Shown here: piece after piece, positions 34,984 to 41,949 of the stretch
Numbering within the stretch: the stretch's first letter is position 1
How the letters are laid out: every line of letters starts with the position of its first letter
From: Emergencia sp.
Lineage (GTDB): Bacteria > Bacillota > Clostridia > Peptostreptococcales > Anaerovoracaceae
DNA: 56,641 bases
Reading direction: 5' to 3'
Assembly (NCBI GenBank): GCA_022767345.1
Contig: JALEOD010000012.1
Coordinates: 1-56,641 of the forward strand
The notes under the pieces: generated by a model
Told to the model about the DNA's origin: nothing
The model's input: only the letters and a program-made list of their open reading frames with translations
Database searches by the model: none
Translations under genes and position numbers: made by a program

Positions 34984-35034
34984 GATTATAAAAAAGAGAT
35001 TAGCCGTTTTCGGACTAATCTCTTTTTTATAATC
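34984..35034. terminator. Strong bidirectional terminator before kal
   Basis: A perfect 20-bp inverted repeat (34984-35003 with 35015-35034) around CCGTTTTCGGA has A/T-rich outer ends on both strands. It terminates the minus-strand kal transcript and insulates it from the hydrogenase operon. Confidence 0.9.
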
Positions 35035-35035
35035 A

Positions 35036-35428
35036 TTATTTTCTCTTGAAATCTTTCGGAGTTACGCAGGTACCAGTAGCTCTTGCAACTACGATTGGTT
35101 CTTCTAAGAAATCAGCAGCGGAAGCGTTGATGTCTTTTCTGGAAACGATAACTTTTCTAGCTTCGAAAGTCATCTTTCTGGAAGTGTTTCCGATCTTAGT
35201 GATTTCGCCGTAAGCTTCGATATAGTCGCCAGCGTAAGTAGGAGCTAAGAATTCTACGTTGTCATAAGCGCAGAACAGACCTTCGTCTCCGTCCAGTTTG
35301 ATTAACAGTTCAGTAGCAACATCGCCGAACAGGTGAACCATGTGTGCGCCGTCAACCAGCTCTCCACCGTAGTGAGCATCTTTAGCGGACATTCTAACTC
35401 TGATTAATGATGTGATTTTCTCTTCCAT
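35036..35428 (-). CDS. kal: 3-aminobutyryl-CoA ammonia-lyase (Kal)
   Basis: The 130-residue hot-dog-fold protein matches Kal of the lysine fermentation pathway, which eliminates ammonia from L-3-aminobutyryl-CoA to give crotonyl-CoA. Typical are the [20 protein letters not shown] segment, [20 protein letters not shown] and the [11 protein letters not shown] strand. It is divergent from the sigma-54 activator, and its promoter is a perfect -24/-12 element (35501-35516, minus) with an operator upstream (35546-35563). It is therefore the most clearly sigma-54-controlled gene here. The ribosome binding site is AAGGAGAAT. Canonical clusters carry kal next to kce; kce is missing in this window. Confidence 0.93.
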   Translation of the reverse strand: MEEKITSLIRVRMSAKDAHYGGELVDGAHMVHLFGDVATELLIKLDGDEGLFCAYDNVEFLAPTYAGDYIEAYGEITKIGNTSRKMTFEARKVIVSRKDINASAADFLEEPIVVARATGTCVTPKDFKRK

Positions 35429-35500
35429 TTTTAATTCTCCTTATCATGTAAAAAAGTTACTTTTATTATATAACCAAAAAGATTATCTGTAAATAATAAT

Positions 35501-35516
35501 TGCAAATTATGTGCCA
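35501..35516 (-). promoter_or_regulatory. Sigma-54 promoter of kal
   Basis: On the minus strand TGGCAC-ATAAT-TTGCA is an exact -24/-12 match. The transcript would start about 60 nt before the kal ATG. Confidence 0.88.
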
Positions 35517-35545
35517 ATGGGTTATCATTGAAATTACGAAGGGGA

Positions 35546-35563
35546 TGAACCGAAAAAGGTTCA
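35546..35563. promoter_or_regulatory. Operator site 1 for the Kdd-domain activator
   Basis: TGAACCGAAAAAGGTTCA has perfect outer palindrome arms (TGAACC/GGTTCA). It lies upstream of the kal -24 element and 24 bp before the activator's own start codon, so it could serve both activation of kal and autoregulation. Confidence 0.75.
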
Positions 35564-35586
35564 CACGAAAAAGGAGTGAAGCAAAA

Positions 35587-37662
35587 ATGACCCATAATTA
35601 TGGAACGAATCGCGTATTGGAGCCGCAGCATGTTTTGCCGACTTCGGCATGGAGACTCGACAACAGCCGCAAATTGGCGCCGGCGGAAATCCGTGTGGAT
35701 ATCAAGCGAATTCATATTGAGGGAACCAGCTTCAAGCAGATTTGCCTGGAAGCTAATGATAACGACCAGCGAATCAAGCAGAAGATTATGGACATTGTAA
35801 TCAGACGCGGAAAACTGCACAATCCGGTTACGGATACAGGAGGCCTGGTATATGGTACAGTATCGGAAATCGGGCCTGAATACGACAATAAAAAAAGTTT
35901 TGCGCCGGGCGAAGAAGTGGTATGCAACGCCTCTCTTGCTTCGGTGCCGATTTATATCGATAAAATTCTTTCCATTGACAGAGCTTTTGGACAGATAGAA
36001 GTAGAGGGTTACGCCATTTTATACGATGAAGTACCGCTGGTTCGAAGACCTGTAGGAATCCCGATTAATCTGCTGCTGTTTGCTTTTAACGAGTCGGGAA
36101 CTCTTTACAGAATCAGTAATACAGCTGTCGGCAAGAGAAAGTTTCTCATCGTAGGAAACAACCTTTTGTCTAACCTCCTCTTTGGCTATGCAGTACGGAA
36201 AGTTGCACGCGAGGACGCGGAAGTGGTGTGTCTGCTGGATAAAAAGACCGACACGGTATTGCGCGGAAAGTCTATCGACGATTTGATTGCAAAGGTGTTC
36301 ACCAAAGTGCATTATGTGGATATTCTGAAACCGATGGAGTGCCTTTCCGGGCTGCAGGCAGACTCGCTGTTTGATTTGTCTATTAACTGTGCAGATATTC
36401 CGGGGGCTGAAACCATCAATATTCTTGCTACCAAAAGCGGCGGAACCGTTGTATTTGCAAATCTGATTAACAACTATAATATCGCTCTTTATATCACGGA
36501 ATCTATTTCCAGACAGCTGGATATCAGGTGTGCCGATGGTTATTTGGAGGCGTATGATGAGTTCGATATTGAAATCGTCAAGGATTTAGTGCCGTATATT
36601 GAAAAGGCTGAAACTACGGACAGAAGTGTGGATGATGACCCATCGTATCCTATTAACAGACAGACTAGACTGATGGAAGTTTCCGGCATGCGGCAAACCT
36701 TGCTTGAGGATTTCGTGTGTGAAAGCAGGGCTATGGCAAGTGTTCTGGATGAAATTTTGACCGTTTCTAAATATGACTGCAACGTGCTGATTACAGGGGA
36801 TACCGGTGTTGGTAAAGAGAAGGTTGCCAATATCATTCACAAAAACAGCAACAGAAAGATGCAGCCTTTTATCAAAGTGAACTGTGCTTCTATCTCGCCG
36901 ACTTTGATAGAATCTGAATTCTTCGGATACGAGAAAGGTGCTTTTACCGGCGCCAGCGCAGCGGGCAAGAAAGGGTATTTTGAACTTGCGGACAACGGGG
37001 ATATTTTTCTTGATGAAATCGGTGAACTGCAGGCGGATATGCAGGCGAAACTCCTTCGAGTGATTCAGGACGGTGAATTTTTTAGGGTTGGGGGCACTAC
37101 GCCGATTAAGACAAATGTGAGGATTCTGTCGGCGACCAACCGGGATCTTGAGGATATGATAGAAGAACAGCGCTTTCGGCGTGACCTTTACTACAGACTT
37201 AATGTAGTCCGCCTTAAAGTGCCAAACCTCAGGGAACGTTCCGGGGATATTCCGGCCTTGGTGAATCATTTTCTTAAAAAGTACAGCGACAAGTTCGAGA
37301 TTCAGAGAAAAATTGATGACGATGCTGTGGAATACCTGAAACAGTGCGAATGGCCGGGCAATATCAGGGAGCTTGAGAACATGGTGCAGAGACTGATGAT
37401 TTCGGCAAAGGGTGAGCAGATTACCCTTCTTGATGTCATGCGGGAACTTCATGCAGAGGTCTTTGAAACCAGCAGTCTGGACTTTGCATCGATACAGGAC
37501 GAGAGCGGAAAAGTGATGGACTTGGAGAAGATGGTAGATAACTTTGAGAAAAACATTATTAAGCACGCCTGCGAAAAATACGGGTCGACCAGAAAAGTCG
37601 CCAAAGCCATTGGAATCAGCCAGACGCAGCTGGTACGAAAAAAGAAAAAGTATGAGCTTTAA
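35587..37662 (+). CDS. Sigma-54 activator with Kdd-derived sensor domain
   Basis: The 691-residue protein has an unusual build. Residues about 1-345 are homologous to L-erythro-3,5-diaminohexanoate dehydrogenase (YGTNRVLEP against YGTHRVISP in Kdd; KLHNPVTDTGGLVYGTVSEI against KHKNPWTGSGGMLIGKVKEI). However, the NAD-binding glycine motif GGGGKSG is replaced by GNNLLSN. Residues about 395-630 are a sigma-54-interacting AAA+ domain with Walker A GDTGVGKE, the GAFTGA loop and Walker B IFLDEIGEL. The C-terminus is a Fis-type helix-turn-helix (STRKVAKAIGISQTQLVRKK). ATG 35587 follows AAAGGAGTG. I infer that it senses a lysine-pathway intermediate and activates kal and kdd through the TGAAC-N7-GGTTC sites. 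Confidence 0.92.
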   Translation: MTHNYGTNRVLEPQHVLPTSAWRLDNSRKLAPAEIRVDIKRIHIEGTSFKQICLEANDNDQRIKQKIMDIVIRRGKLHNPVTDTGGLVYGTVSEIGPEYDNKKSFAPGEEVVCNASLASVPIYIDKILSIDRAFGQIEVEGYAILYDEVPLVRRPVGIPINLLLFAFNESGTLYRISNTAVGKRKFLIVGNNLLSNLLFGYAVRKVAREDAEVVCLLDKKTDTVLRGKSIDDLIAKVFTKVHYVDILKPMECLSGLQADSLFDLSINCADIPGAETINILATKSGGTVVFANLINNYNIALYITESISRQLDIRCADGYLEAYDEFDIEIVKDLVPYIEKAETTDRSVDDDPSYPINRQTRLMEVSGMRQTLLEDFVCESRAMASVLDEILTVSKYDCNVLITGDTGVGKEKVANIIHKNSNRKMQPFIKVNCASISPTLIESEFFGYEKGAFTGASAAGKKGYFELADNGDIFLDEIGELQADMQAKLLRVIQDGEFFRVGGTTPIKTNVRILSATNRDLEDMIEEQRFRRDLYYRLNVVRLKVPNLRERSGDIPALVNHFLKKYSDKFEIQRKIDDDAVEYLKQCEWPGNIRELENMVQRLMISAKGEQITLLDVMRELHAEVFETSSLDFASIQDESGKVMDLEKMVDNFEKNIIKHACEKYGSTRKVAKAIGISQTQLVRKKKKYEL

Positions 37663-37680
37663 CTAAACGTTGAACGCGAA

Positions 37681-37698
37681 TGAACATAAAACGGTTCG
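37681..37698. promoter_or_regulatory. Operator site 2 (upstream of kdd1)
   Basis: TGAACATAAAACGGTTCG matches TGAAC-N7-GGTTC, 112 bp before the -24 element of kdd1. Confidence 0.75.
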
Positions 37699-37711
37699 CA
37701 TAAAAAATTTG

Positions 37712-37729
37712 TGAACATAAATCGGTTCG
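37712..37729. promoter_or_regulatory. Operator site 3 (upstream of kdd1)
   Basis: TGAACATAAATCGGTTCG, 31 bp after site 2, that is three helical turns, so two dimers would bind the same DNA face. Confidence 0.75.
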
Positions 37730-37792
37730 AAAAAATCGAGAGATACAAGATGAAAAATAATGAACCCATTGGAAACAGTGGGTTTTTATTTT

Positions 37793-37808
37793 TGGCACGC
37801 AATTTGCG
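37793..37808 (+). promoter_or_regulatory. Sigma-54 promoter of kdd1
   Basis: TTGGCAC-GCAAT-TTGCG contains TGGCAC (37793-37798) and TTGC (37804-37807) at the exact -24/-12 spacing, about 55 bp before the start codon. Confidence 0.9.
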
Positions 37809-37861
37809 TTACAGAATGGACGTTGCACAAATACGTTAATATAATGAAAAAGGAGATATAT

Positions 37862-38908
37862 ATGGAAAGCAAAACTTACAAAAAAGGTGACATTTACGGT
37901 ACACACAGAGTTATCAGCCCGAAAGGAGCGCTTCCGCAGCCGGCAGATGTCCTCGATAACACAATGGAAATTTATGATAACGAGGTTTTAATTGATGTTC
38001 ACACCCTGAACATTGACTCCGCTTCCTTTACTGAAATTGAAAAGAGAGCAGAAGGGGACGTAGAAAAAATCAAAGAAATCATTCTGGGTATTGTAGAAAA
38101 GACAGGAAAGCACAAGAATCCTTGGACGGGTTCCGGCGGTATGCTGATTGGTAAAGTAAAAGAAATTGGACCTAACTACGAAGGAGACCTGCGTGTTGGT
38201 GATAAAATTGCAACATTGGTGTCTCTGTCTCTGACACCGCTGAGAATTGATGAAATTAAAGAAGTAAGACCTGACATTGACCAGGTTGATATTAAAGGAC
38301 AGGCGATTTTGTTCCAGTCTGGTCTTTATGGTATCCTGCCAAAAGATATGCCGAAAGAATTGGCTCTGTCTGTTCTTGACGTTGCCGGCGCACCTGCGCA
38401 GACTGCAAAAATCTGCAAGCCCGGCGATACTGTTGTCGTAATGGGCGGCGGCGGAAAATCCGGTATCCTGTGCTGCTGGCAGGCTAAGAAGCAGGTAGGT
38501 ATTAATGGTAAAGTTATCTGCGTTGACGGTTTTAAGAAATCTCTGAACAGAGCAATGTCCGTAAAATGCGCTGACGAATATATGGTTGTTAATGCAACTG
38601 ATGCGGTTGAAATGTACAATGAAATCATGGAAGCAACTGACGGCGAACTGGCTGATGTTGTTATCAACGTAGTTAATATCCCTAATACAGAAATGGCTTC
38701 TATTATGGCATGCAAAGATGGCGGTATGGTATACTTCTTCTCTATGGCAACCAACTTTACAAAGGCAGCTTTGGGTGCAGAAGGCGTTGGTAAGGATGTC
38801 AACATGTTGATCGGAAATGGCTATACGAAAGGACATGCGAACGCAGCGCTGCAGGTTCTCAGGGAAGACGAAAGAATCATGAGATTGTTTGCAGAGCTTT
38901 ACGCATAA
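37862..38908 (+). CDS. kdd: L-erythro-3,5-diaminohexanoate dehydrogenase, copy 1
   Basis: The 348-residue NAD-dependent enzyme oxidatively deaminates L-erythro-3,5-diaminohexanoate to 3-keto-5-aminohexanoate plus ammonia, the third step of lysine fermentation. The N-terminal GTHRVISPKGALPQPADVLD and NPWTGSGGMLIG are characteristic. The Rossmann glycine motif is VVMGGGGKSGILCCW at about residue 196. ATG 37862 is taken since AAAAAGGAGATA precedes it. It is controlled by a sigma-54 promoter with two operators. A second copy follows; a degenerate third relative is the sensor domain of the activator just upstream. Confidence 0.94.
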   Translation: MESKTYKKGDIYGTHRVISPKGALPQPADVLDNTMEIYDNEVLIDVHTLNIDSASFTEIEKRAEGDVEKIKEIILGIVEKTGKHKNPWTGSGGMLIGKVKEIGPNYEGDLRVGDKIATLVSLSLTPLRIDEIKEVRPDIDQVDIKGQAILFQSGLYGILPKDMPKELALSVLDVAGAPAQTAKICKPGDTVVVMGGGGKSGILCCWQAKKQVGINGKVICVDGFKKSLNRAMSVKCADEYMVVNATDAVEMYNEIMEATDGELADVVINVVNIPNTEMASIMACKDGGMVYFFSMATNFTKAALGAEGVGKDVNMLIGNGYTKGHANAALQVLREDERIMRLFAELYA

Positions 38909-38930
38909 GGGAGGCTTAATCCGACTAAAC

Positions 38931-38980
38931 AAAGCGTATTGCTGGCAGATTTTCTGTCGGCAGTGCGGCGCTTTAATGTT
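38931..38980 (+). terminator. Putative terminator or attenuator after kdd1
   Basis: Outer AAAGCG/CGCTTT and inner ATTGCTG-CAGA/TCTG-CGGCAGT arms form a branched hairpin after the kdd1 stop, separating the two kdd transcripts. Confidence 0.5.
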
Positions 38981-39000
38981 GGCGCTGGCTTCTAAAAATG

Positions 39001-39018
39001 TGAACCGAAAATGGTTCT
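39001..39018. promoter_or_regulatory. Operator site 4 (upstream of kdd2)
   Basis: TGAACCGAAAATGGTTCT matches TGAAC-N7-GGTTC. Confidence 0.72.
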
Positions 39019-39032
39019 TGACTTTTAAAAAA

Positions 39033-39050
39033 TGAACACAAAATGGTTCG
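39033..39050. promoter_or_regulatory. Operator site 5 (upstream of kdd2)
   Basis: TGAACACAAAATGGTTCG, 32 bp after site 4, repeating the paired arrangement before kdd1. Confidence 0.72.
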
Positions 39051-39095
39051 ATTGTTAATTTAAAAATTATTTGGAAGTGAGCTCAAATTGGACTA

Positions 39096-39124
39096 TAGAC
39101 ACTAAGCGGCAACAGTTTTATAAT
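39096..39124 (+). promoter_or_regulatory. Possible sigma-A promoter of kdd2
   Basis: TAGACA (39096-39101), 17 bp and TATAAT (39119-39124). A degenerate -24-like TTGGCAT (39147-39153) lies downstream but its -12 reads TTAA rather than TTGC. kdd2 may thus use sigma-A despite having operators. Confidence 0.5.
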
Positions 39125-39196
39125 ATAGATAGTCATAAATTATGCCTTGGCATAGATTTTAAAAGAGTTAATATTTTTTCTAGGAGGATGATTATT

Positions 39197-40264
39197 ATGA
39201 AAAAAGGATGCCCTTACGGAACCCACAGAGTTATTTCACCAAAAGGTGTTTTACCGCAGCCAGCAGATGTAATCGACAACACTATGGAAATCTATGATAA
39301 TGAAGTTCTGATCGATGTTCAGACTCTGAACGTTGACTCCGCTTCTTTCACAGAAATCGTTAGAAGATCCTGCGATGGCAAGAAGCCAGCTGATATTGAA
39401 AATTCCCCTGAAGATCAGGAAAAGGTTAAGCAGACAATGATGAACATCGTTGCAAAAGCTGGTAAGCACAAGAACCCTTGGACTGGTTCCGGCGGTATGC
39501 TGCTGGGTACTGTTAAAGAAATCGGACCTAACTATGTTGGAGATCTGAAAGTTGGCGACAAGATTGCTACATTAGTATCCCTGTCCCTGACTCCGCTGAA
39601 GATTGATGAAATCTTAGAGATGAGACCAAGCATTGACCAGGTTGATATCAAAGGGCAGGCTATCCTGTTCCAGAGCGGTATCTACGGAATCATTCCTGAC
39701 GATATGCCGGAAGGACTTGCTTTATCCGCATTAGACGTTGCCGGTGCTCCTGCACAGGCTGCTAAGCTGTGCCAGTCCGGCCAGAAGATTCTGGTTATCG
39801 GCGGCGGCGGAAAATCCGGTCTGCTGTGCTTATACGAAGCAAAGAAGAGAGCTGGCGTAACTGGTTTAGTTGTTTGCGCTGCTGGTTCCCAGAAGTCCGA
39901 AGACAGAGCTAGAGCATTAGATCTGGCCGATGAATACTTCCACATGGACGCTACAGATGCAGTTGGCATGTACAACAAAGCTATGGAATTAACGGGCGGC
40001 GAACTGTTCGACGTAGTTATCAACTGTGTAAACATTGAAAACACTGAAATGGCTTCCATCCTGTCCTGTAAGGATGACGGAACTGTATACTTCTTCTCCA
40101 TGGCTACTTCCTTCACTAAGGCAGCTCTGGGCGCAGAAGGCGTTGGCAAAGACGTTAACATGATCGTTGGTAACGGTTACACTAAGGGTCACGCAGCAAT
40201 CACTCTGCAGTGCCTGAGAGAACACGAAGGACTGAGAAAGTTATTCGAAGAAATGTACGCATAA
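39197..40264 (+). CDS. kdd: L-erythro-3,5-diaminohexanoate dehydrogenase, copy 2
   Basis: The 355-residue enzyme is a close paralogue of the upstream gene: GTHRVISPKGVLPQPADVID, NPWTGSGGMLLG, Rossmann motif VIGGGGKSGLLCLYEAKKRA and a C-terminus ending KLFEEMYA. It carries a small insertion after about residue 60 (RRSCDGKKPADIENSPEDQE) absent from copy 1. Synonymous choice is strikingly biased to the codons used in kamA and kamDE (for example GCT/TCC/CTG), suggesting high expression and that this is the main pathway enzyme. ATG 39197 follows TAGGAGGATG. Confidence 0.94.
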   Translation: MKKGCPYGTHRVISPKGVLPQPADVIDNTMEIYDNEVLIDVQTLNVDSASFTEIVRRSCDGKKPADIENSPEDQEKVKQTMMNIVAKAGKHKNPWTGSGGMLLGTVKEIGPNYVGDLKVGDKIATLVSLSLTPLKIDEILEMRPSIDQVDIKGQAILFQSGIYGIIPDDMPEGLALSALDVAGAPAQAAKLCQSGQKILVIGGGGKSGLLCLYEAKKRAGVTGLVVCAAGSQKSEDRARALDLADEYFHMDATDAVGMYNKAMELTGGELFDVVINCVNIENTEMASILSCKDDGTVYFFSMATSFTKAALGAEGVGKDVNMIVGNGYTKGHAAITLQCLREHEGLRKLFEEMYA

Positions 40265-40306
40265 TGGTGCGTGCCACAGTTTTCGCAGAAAACTGATGGA
40301 AGACCT

Positions 40307-40520
40307 TATGCTTTAGCGGCCCAAGAACGAAAGTGGCAGTAAAATTCACAAAATCAAAGATTTTGGAATTTTGTGCATGAGACCTGCCAGCGGTTCACGG
40401 TGTGAACCGGGCTAGGGCTTCAATTGGCGAGCCGCTAGTCGTATAAGCATAGTATAAAACATTAACAATATAACTCAAACTTTACTGCCACGGCTTCCTT
40501 TTCGGAAGCTGTGGCTATCA
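40307..40520 (+). promoter_or_regulatory. Structured leader upstream of kamA
   Basis: The 326-bp gap between kdd2 and kamA is full of pairing arms: TATGCTTTAGCGGC (from 40307) with GCCGCTA...AAGCATA (ending near 40452); TGGCAG with CTGCCA; CACAAAAT with ATTTTGTG; a GGTTCAC-GGT-GTGAACC hairpin; and GCCACGGCTTCC/GGAAGCTGTGGC (40488-40517). GTGGCAGTAAA (about 40331-40341) is also complementary to TTTACTGCCAC (about 40481-40491), which competes with the last hairpin. This looks like a multi-junction RNA with alternative folds. I cannot match it to a known riboswitch. Confidence 0.5.
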
Positions 40521-40590
40521 TAAGAAAAAACTTCAATTTAATTTATAATCATACACATTTAAATCACAAGTTTTAAGGAGATTTATCATT

Positions 40591-41850
40591 ATGGCAAAGA
40601 GAAATTGGAAAGACATTCCTCTGTTTAAGGATGTTACTGATGAACAGTGGAATGACTGGCATTGGCAGGTTTCCCACAGACTTTCCACAGTGGAAGACAT
40701 TGAAAAGGTTATCAACCTGACTGAACAGGAAAAGGCTGACATCGAAAAGGTTATCGGCGGATTCAGAGTAGGTATCACTCCTTACTATGCATCCCTGATG
40801 GATCCTGACGATCCGAGAGATCCGGTTAGAATGCAGGCAGTTCCTACACTGGCTGAAATGCACAGATCCGAAGCTGACGACGCTGACCCGCTTCACGAAG
40901 ATGCTGACTCCCCGGCTCCTGGTCTGACTCACAGATATCCGGACAGAGTTCTGTTCCTGATCACTGACCAGTGCTCCATGTACTGCAGACACTGCACCAG
41001 AAGAAGACTTGCTGGTGAAACTGACGGTGCTAGATCCAGAGAAGATATCGATGCATGTCTTGATTACATCAGAAGAACACCGGTTGTAAGAGACGTTCTG
41101 CTTTCCGGCGGTGACGCTCTGCTCGTAGAAGATGATACATTAGAATACATCATCAGCGAACTGAGAAAGATTCCTCATGTAGAAATCGTAAGACTTGGTT
41201 CCAGAACTCCGGTTGTAATGCCGATGAGAATTACCGACAACCTGGTTAACATGCTGAAGAAGTATCACCCAATCTGGCTGAACACTCACTTCAACCACCC
41301 GAACGAAATCACAGAAGATTCCGCAGAAGCATGCCGCAAGCTGGCTGACGCCGGTATCCCTCTTGGCAACCAGTCCGTACTGCTCAGAGGCGTTAATGAC
41401 TGTAAGCACATCATGAGAGAACTGGTTCAGAAACTGGTTCAGATCAGAGTAAGACCTTACTACATCTACATCTGCGACCTGTCCGTAGGTATCGAACACT
41501 TCAGAACTTCTGTTGCTAAGGGTATCGAAATCATCGAAGGTCTGAGAGGACATACTTCCGGCTACTGCGTACCTACATTCGTAGTTGACGCTCCTGGCGG
41601 CGGCGGTAAGACTCCGGTAATGCCTCAGTACATCATTTCCGAAACACCTGATAAGGTAATTCTGAGAAACTACGAAGGCGTTATCACTACTTATACTCAG
41701 CCTCGTCTGCCGGATCTGAAGTGCACTTGTGACTACTGCACCGGCAAGAAGACTTATAAGTATCAGGGTGTATCTGCATTAGGCGAAGGATTACAGATCA
41801 AATCTATGGAACCTTCCAACCTGGCAAGACACGAAAGAAACAAACACTAA
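40591..41850 (+). CDS. kamA: L-lysine 2,3-aminomutase
   Basis: The 419-residue radical SAM enzyme converts L-lysine to L-beta-lysine, the first step of lysine fermentation, with [4Fe-4S], SAM and PLP. The cluster motif CSMYCRHC (CxxxCxxC) is at about residues 128-135. The SAM-binding LLSGGDALL lies near 172, the PLP lysine is in DAPGGGGKTPV near 340, and the C-terminal zinc-site cysteines are CTCDYC. Length matches clostridial homologues (about 416). The ATG follows TTAAGGAGATT. It is preceded by the structured leader and followed by a hairpin. The highly expressed codon bias supports a central catabolic role. Confidence 0.97.
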   Translation: MAKRNWKDIPLFKDVTDEQWNDWHWQVSHRLSTVEDIEKVINLTEQEKADIEKVIGGFRVGITPYYASLMDPDDPRDPVRMQAVPTLAEMHRSEADDADPLHEDADSPAPGLTHRYPDRVLFLITDQCSMYCRHCTRRRLAGETDGARSREDIDACLDYIRRTPVVRDVLLSGGDALLVEDDTLEYIISELRKIPHVEIVRLGSRTPVVMPMRITDNLVNMLKKYHPIWLNTHFNHPNEITEDSAEACRKLADAGIPLGNQSVLLRGVNDCKHIMRELVQKLVQIRVRPYYIYICDLSVGIEHFRTSVAKGIEIIEGLRGHTSGYCVPTFVVDAPGGGGKTPVMPQYIISETPDKVILRNYEGVITTYTQPRLPDLKCTCDYCTGKKTYKYQGVSALGEGLQIKSMEPSNLARHERNKH

Positions 41851-41863
41851 TTTGTGTGCATGC

Positions 41864-41896
41864 GTATAGGGAGGCCTGGGTCTCCCTATACCTTTA
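41864..41896 (+). terminator. Hairpin between kamA and kamB
   Basis: GTATAGGGAG (41864-41873) pairs perfectly with CTCCCTATAC (41882-41891), with a weak T tail (CTTTAT). It probably reduces read-through into kamB. Confidence 0.65.
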
Positions 41897-41949
41897 TAAC
41901 GAGAAATACAGAAATTTTAGAACAAATTTAGCATAAACAGGGATAGAAA

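Noticed and set aside
39147-39163. TTGGCAT as sigma-54 promoter of kdd2
   Set aside because: The -12 element reads TTAA instead of TTGC, so it is unlikely to bind sigma-54 holoenzyme; kept only as a possible relic.
40386-40410. GGTTCAC-GGT-GTGAACC palindrome as a sixth activator operator
   Set aside because: Arms are in the opposite order to TGAAC-N7-GGTTC and spacing differs; it fits better as a hairpin of the kamA leader.
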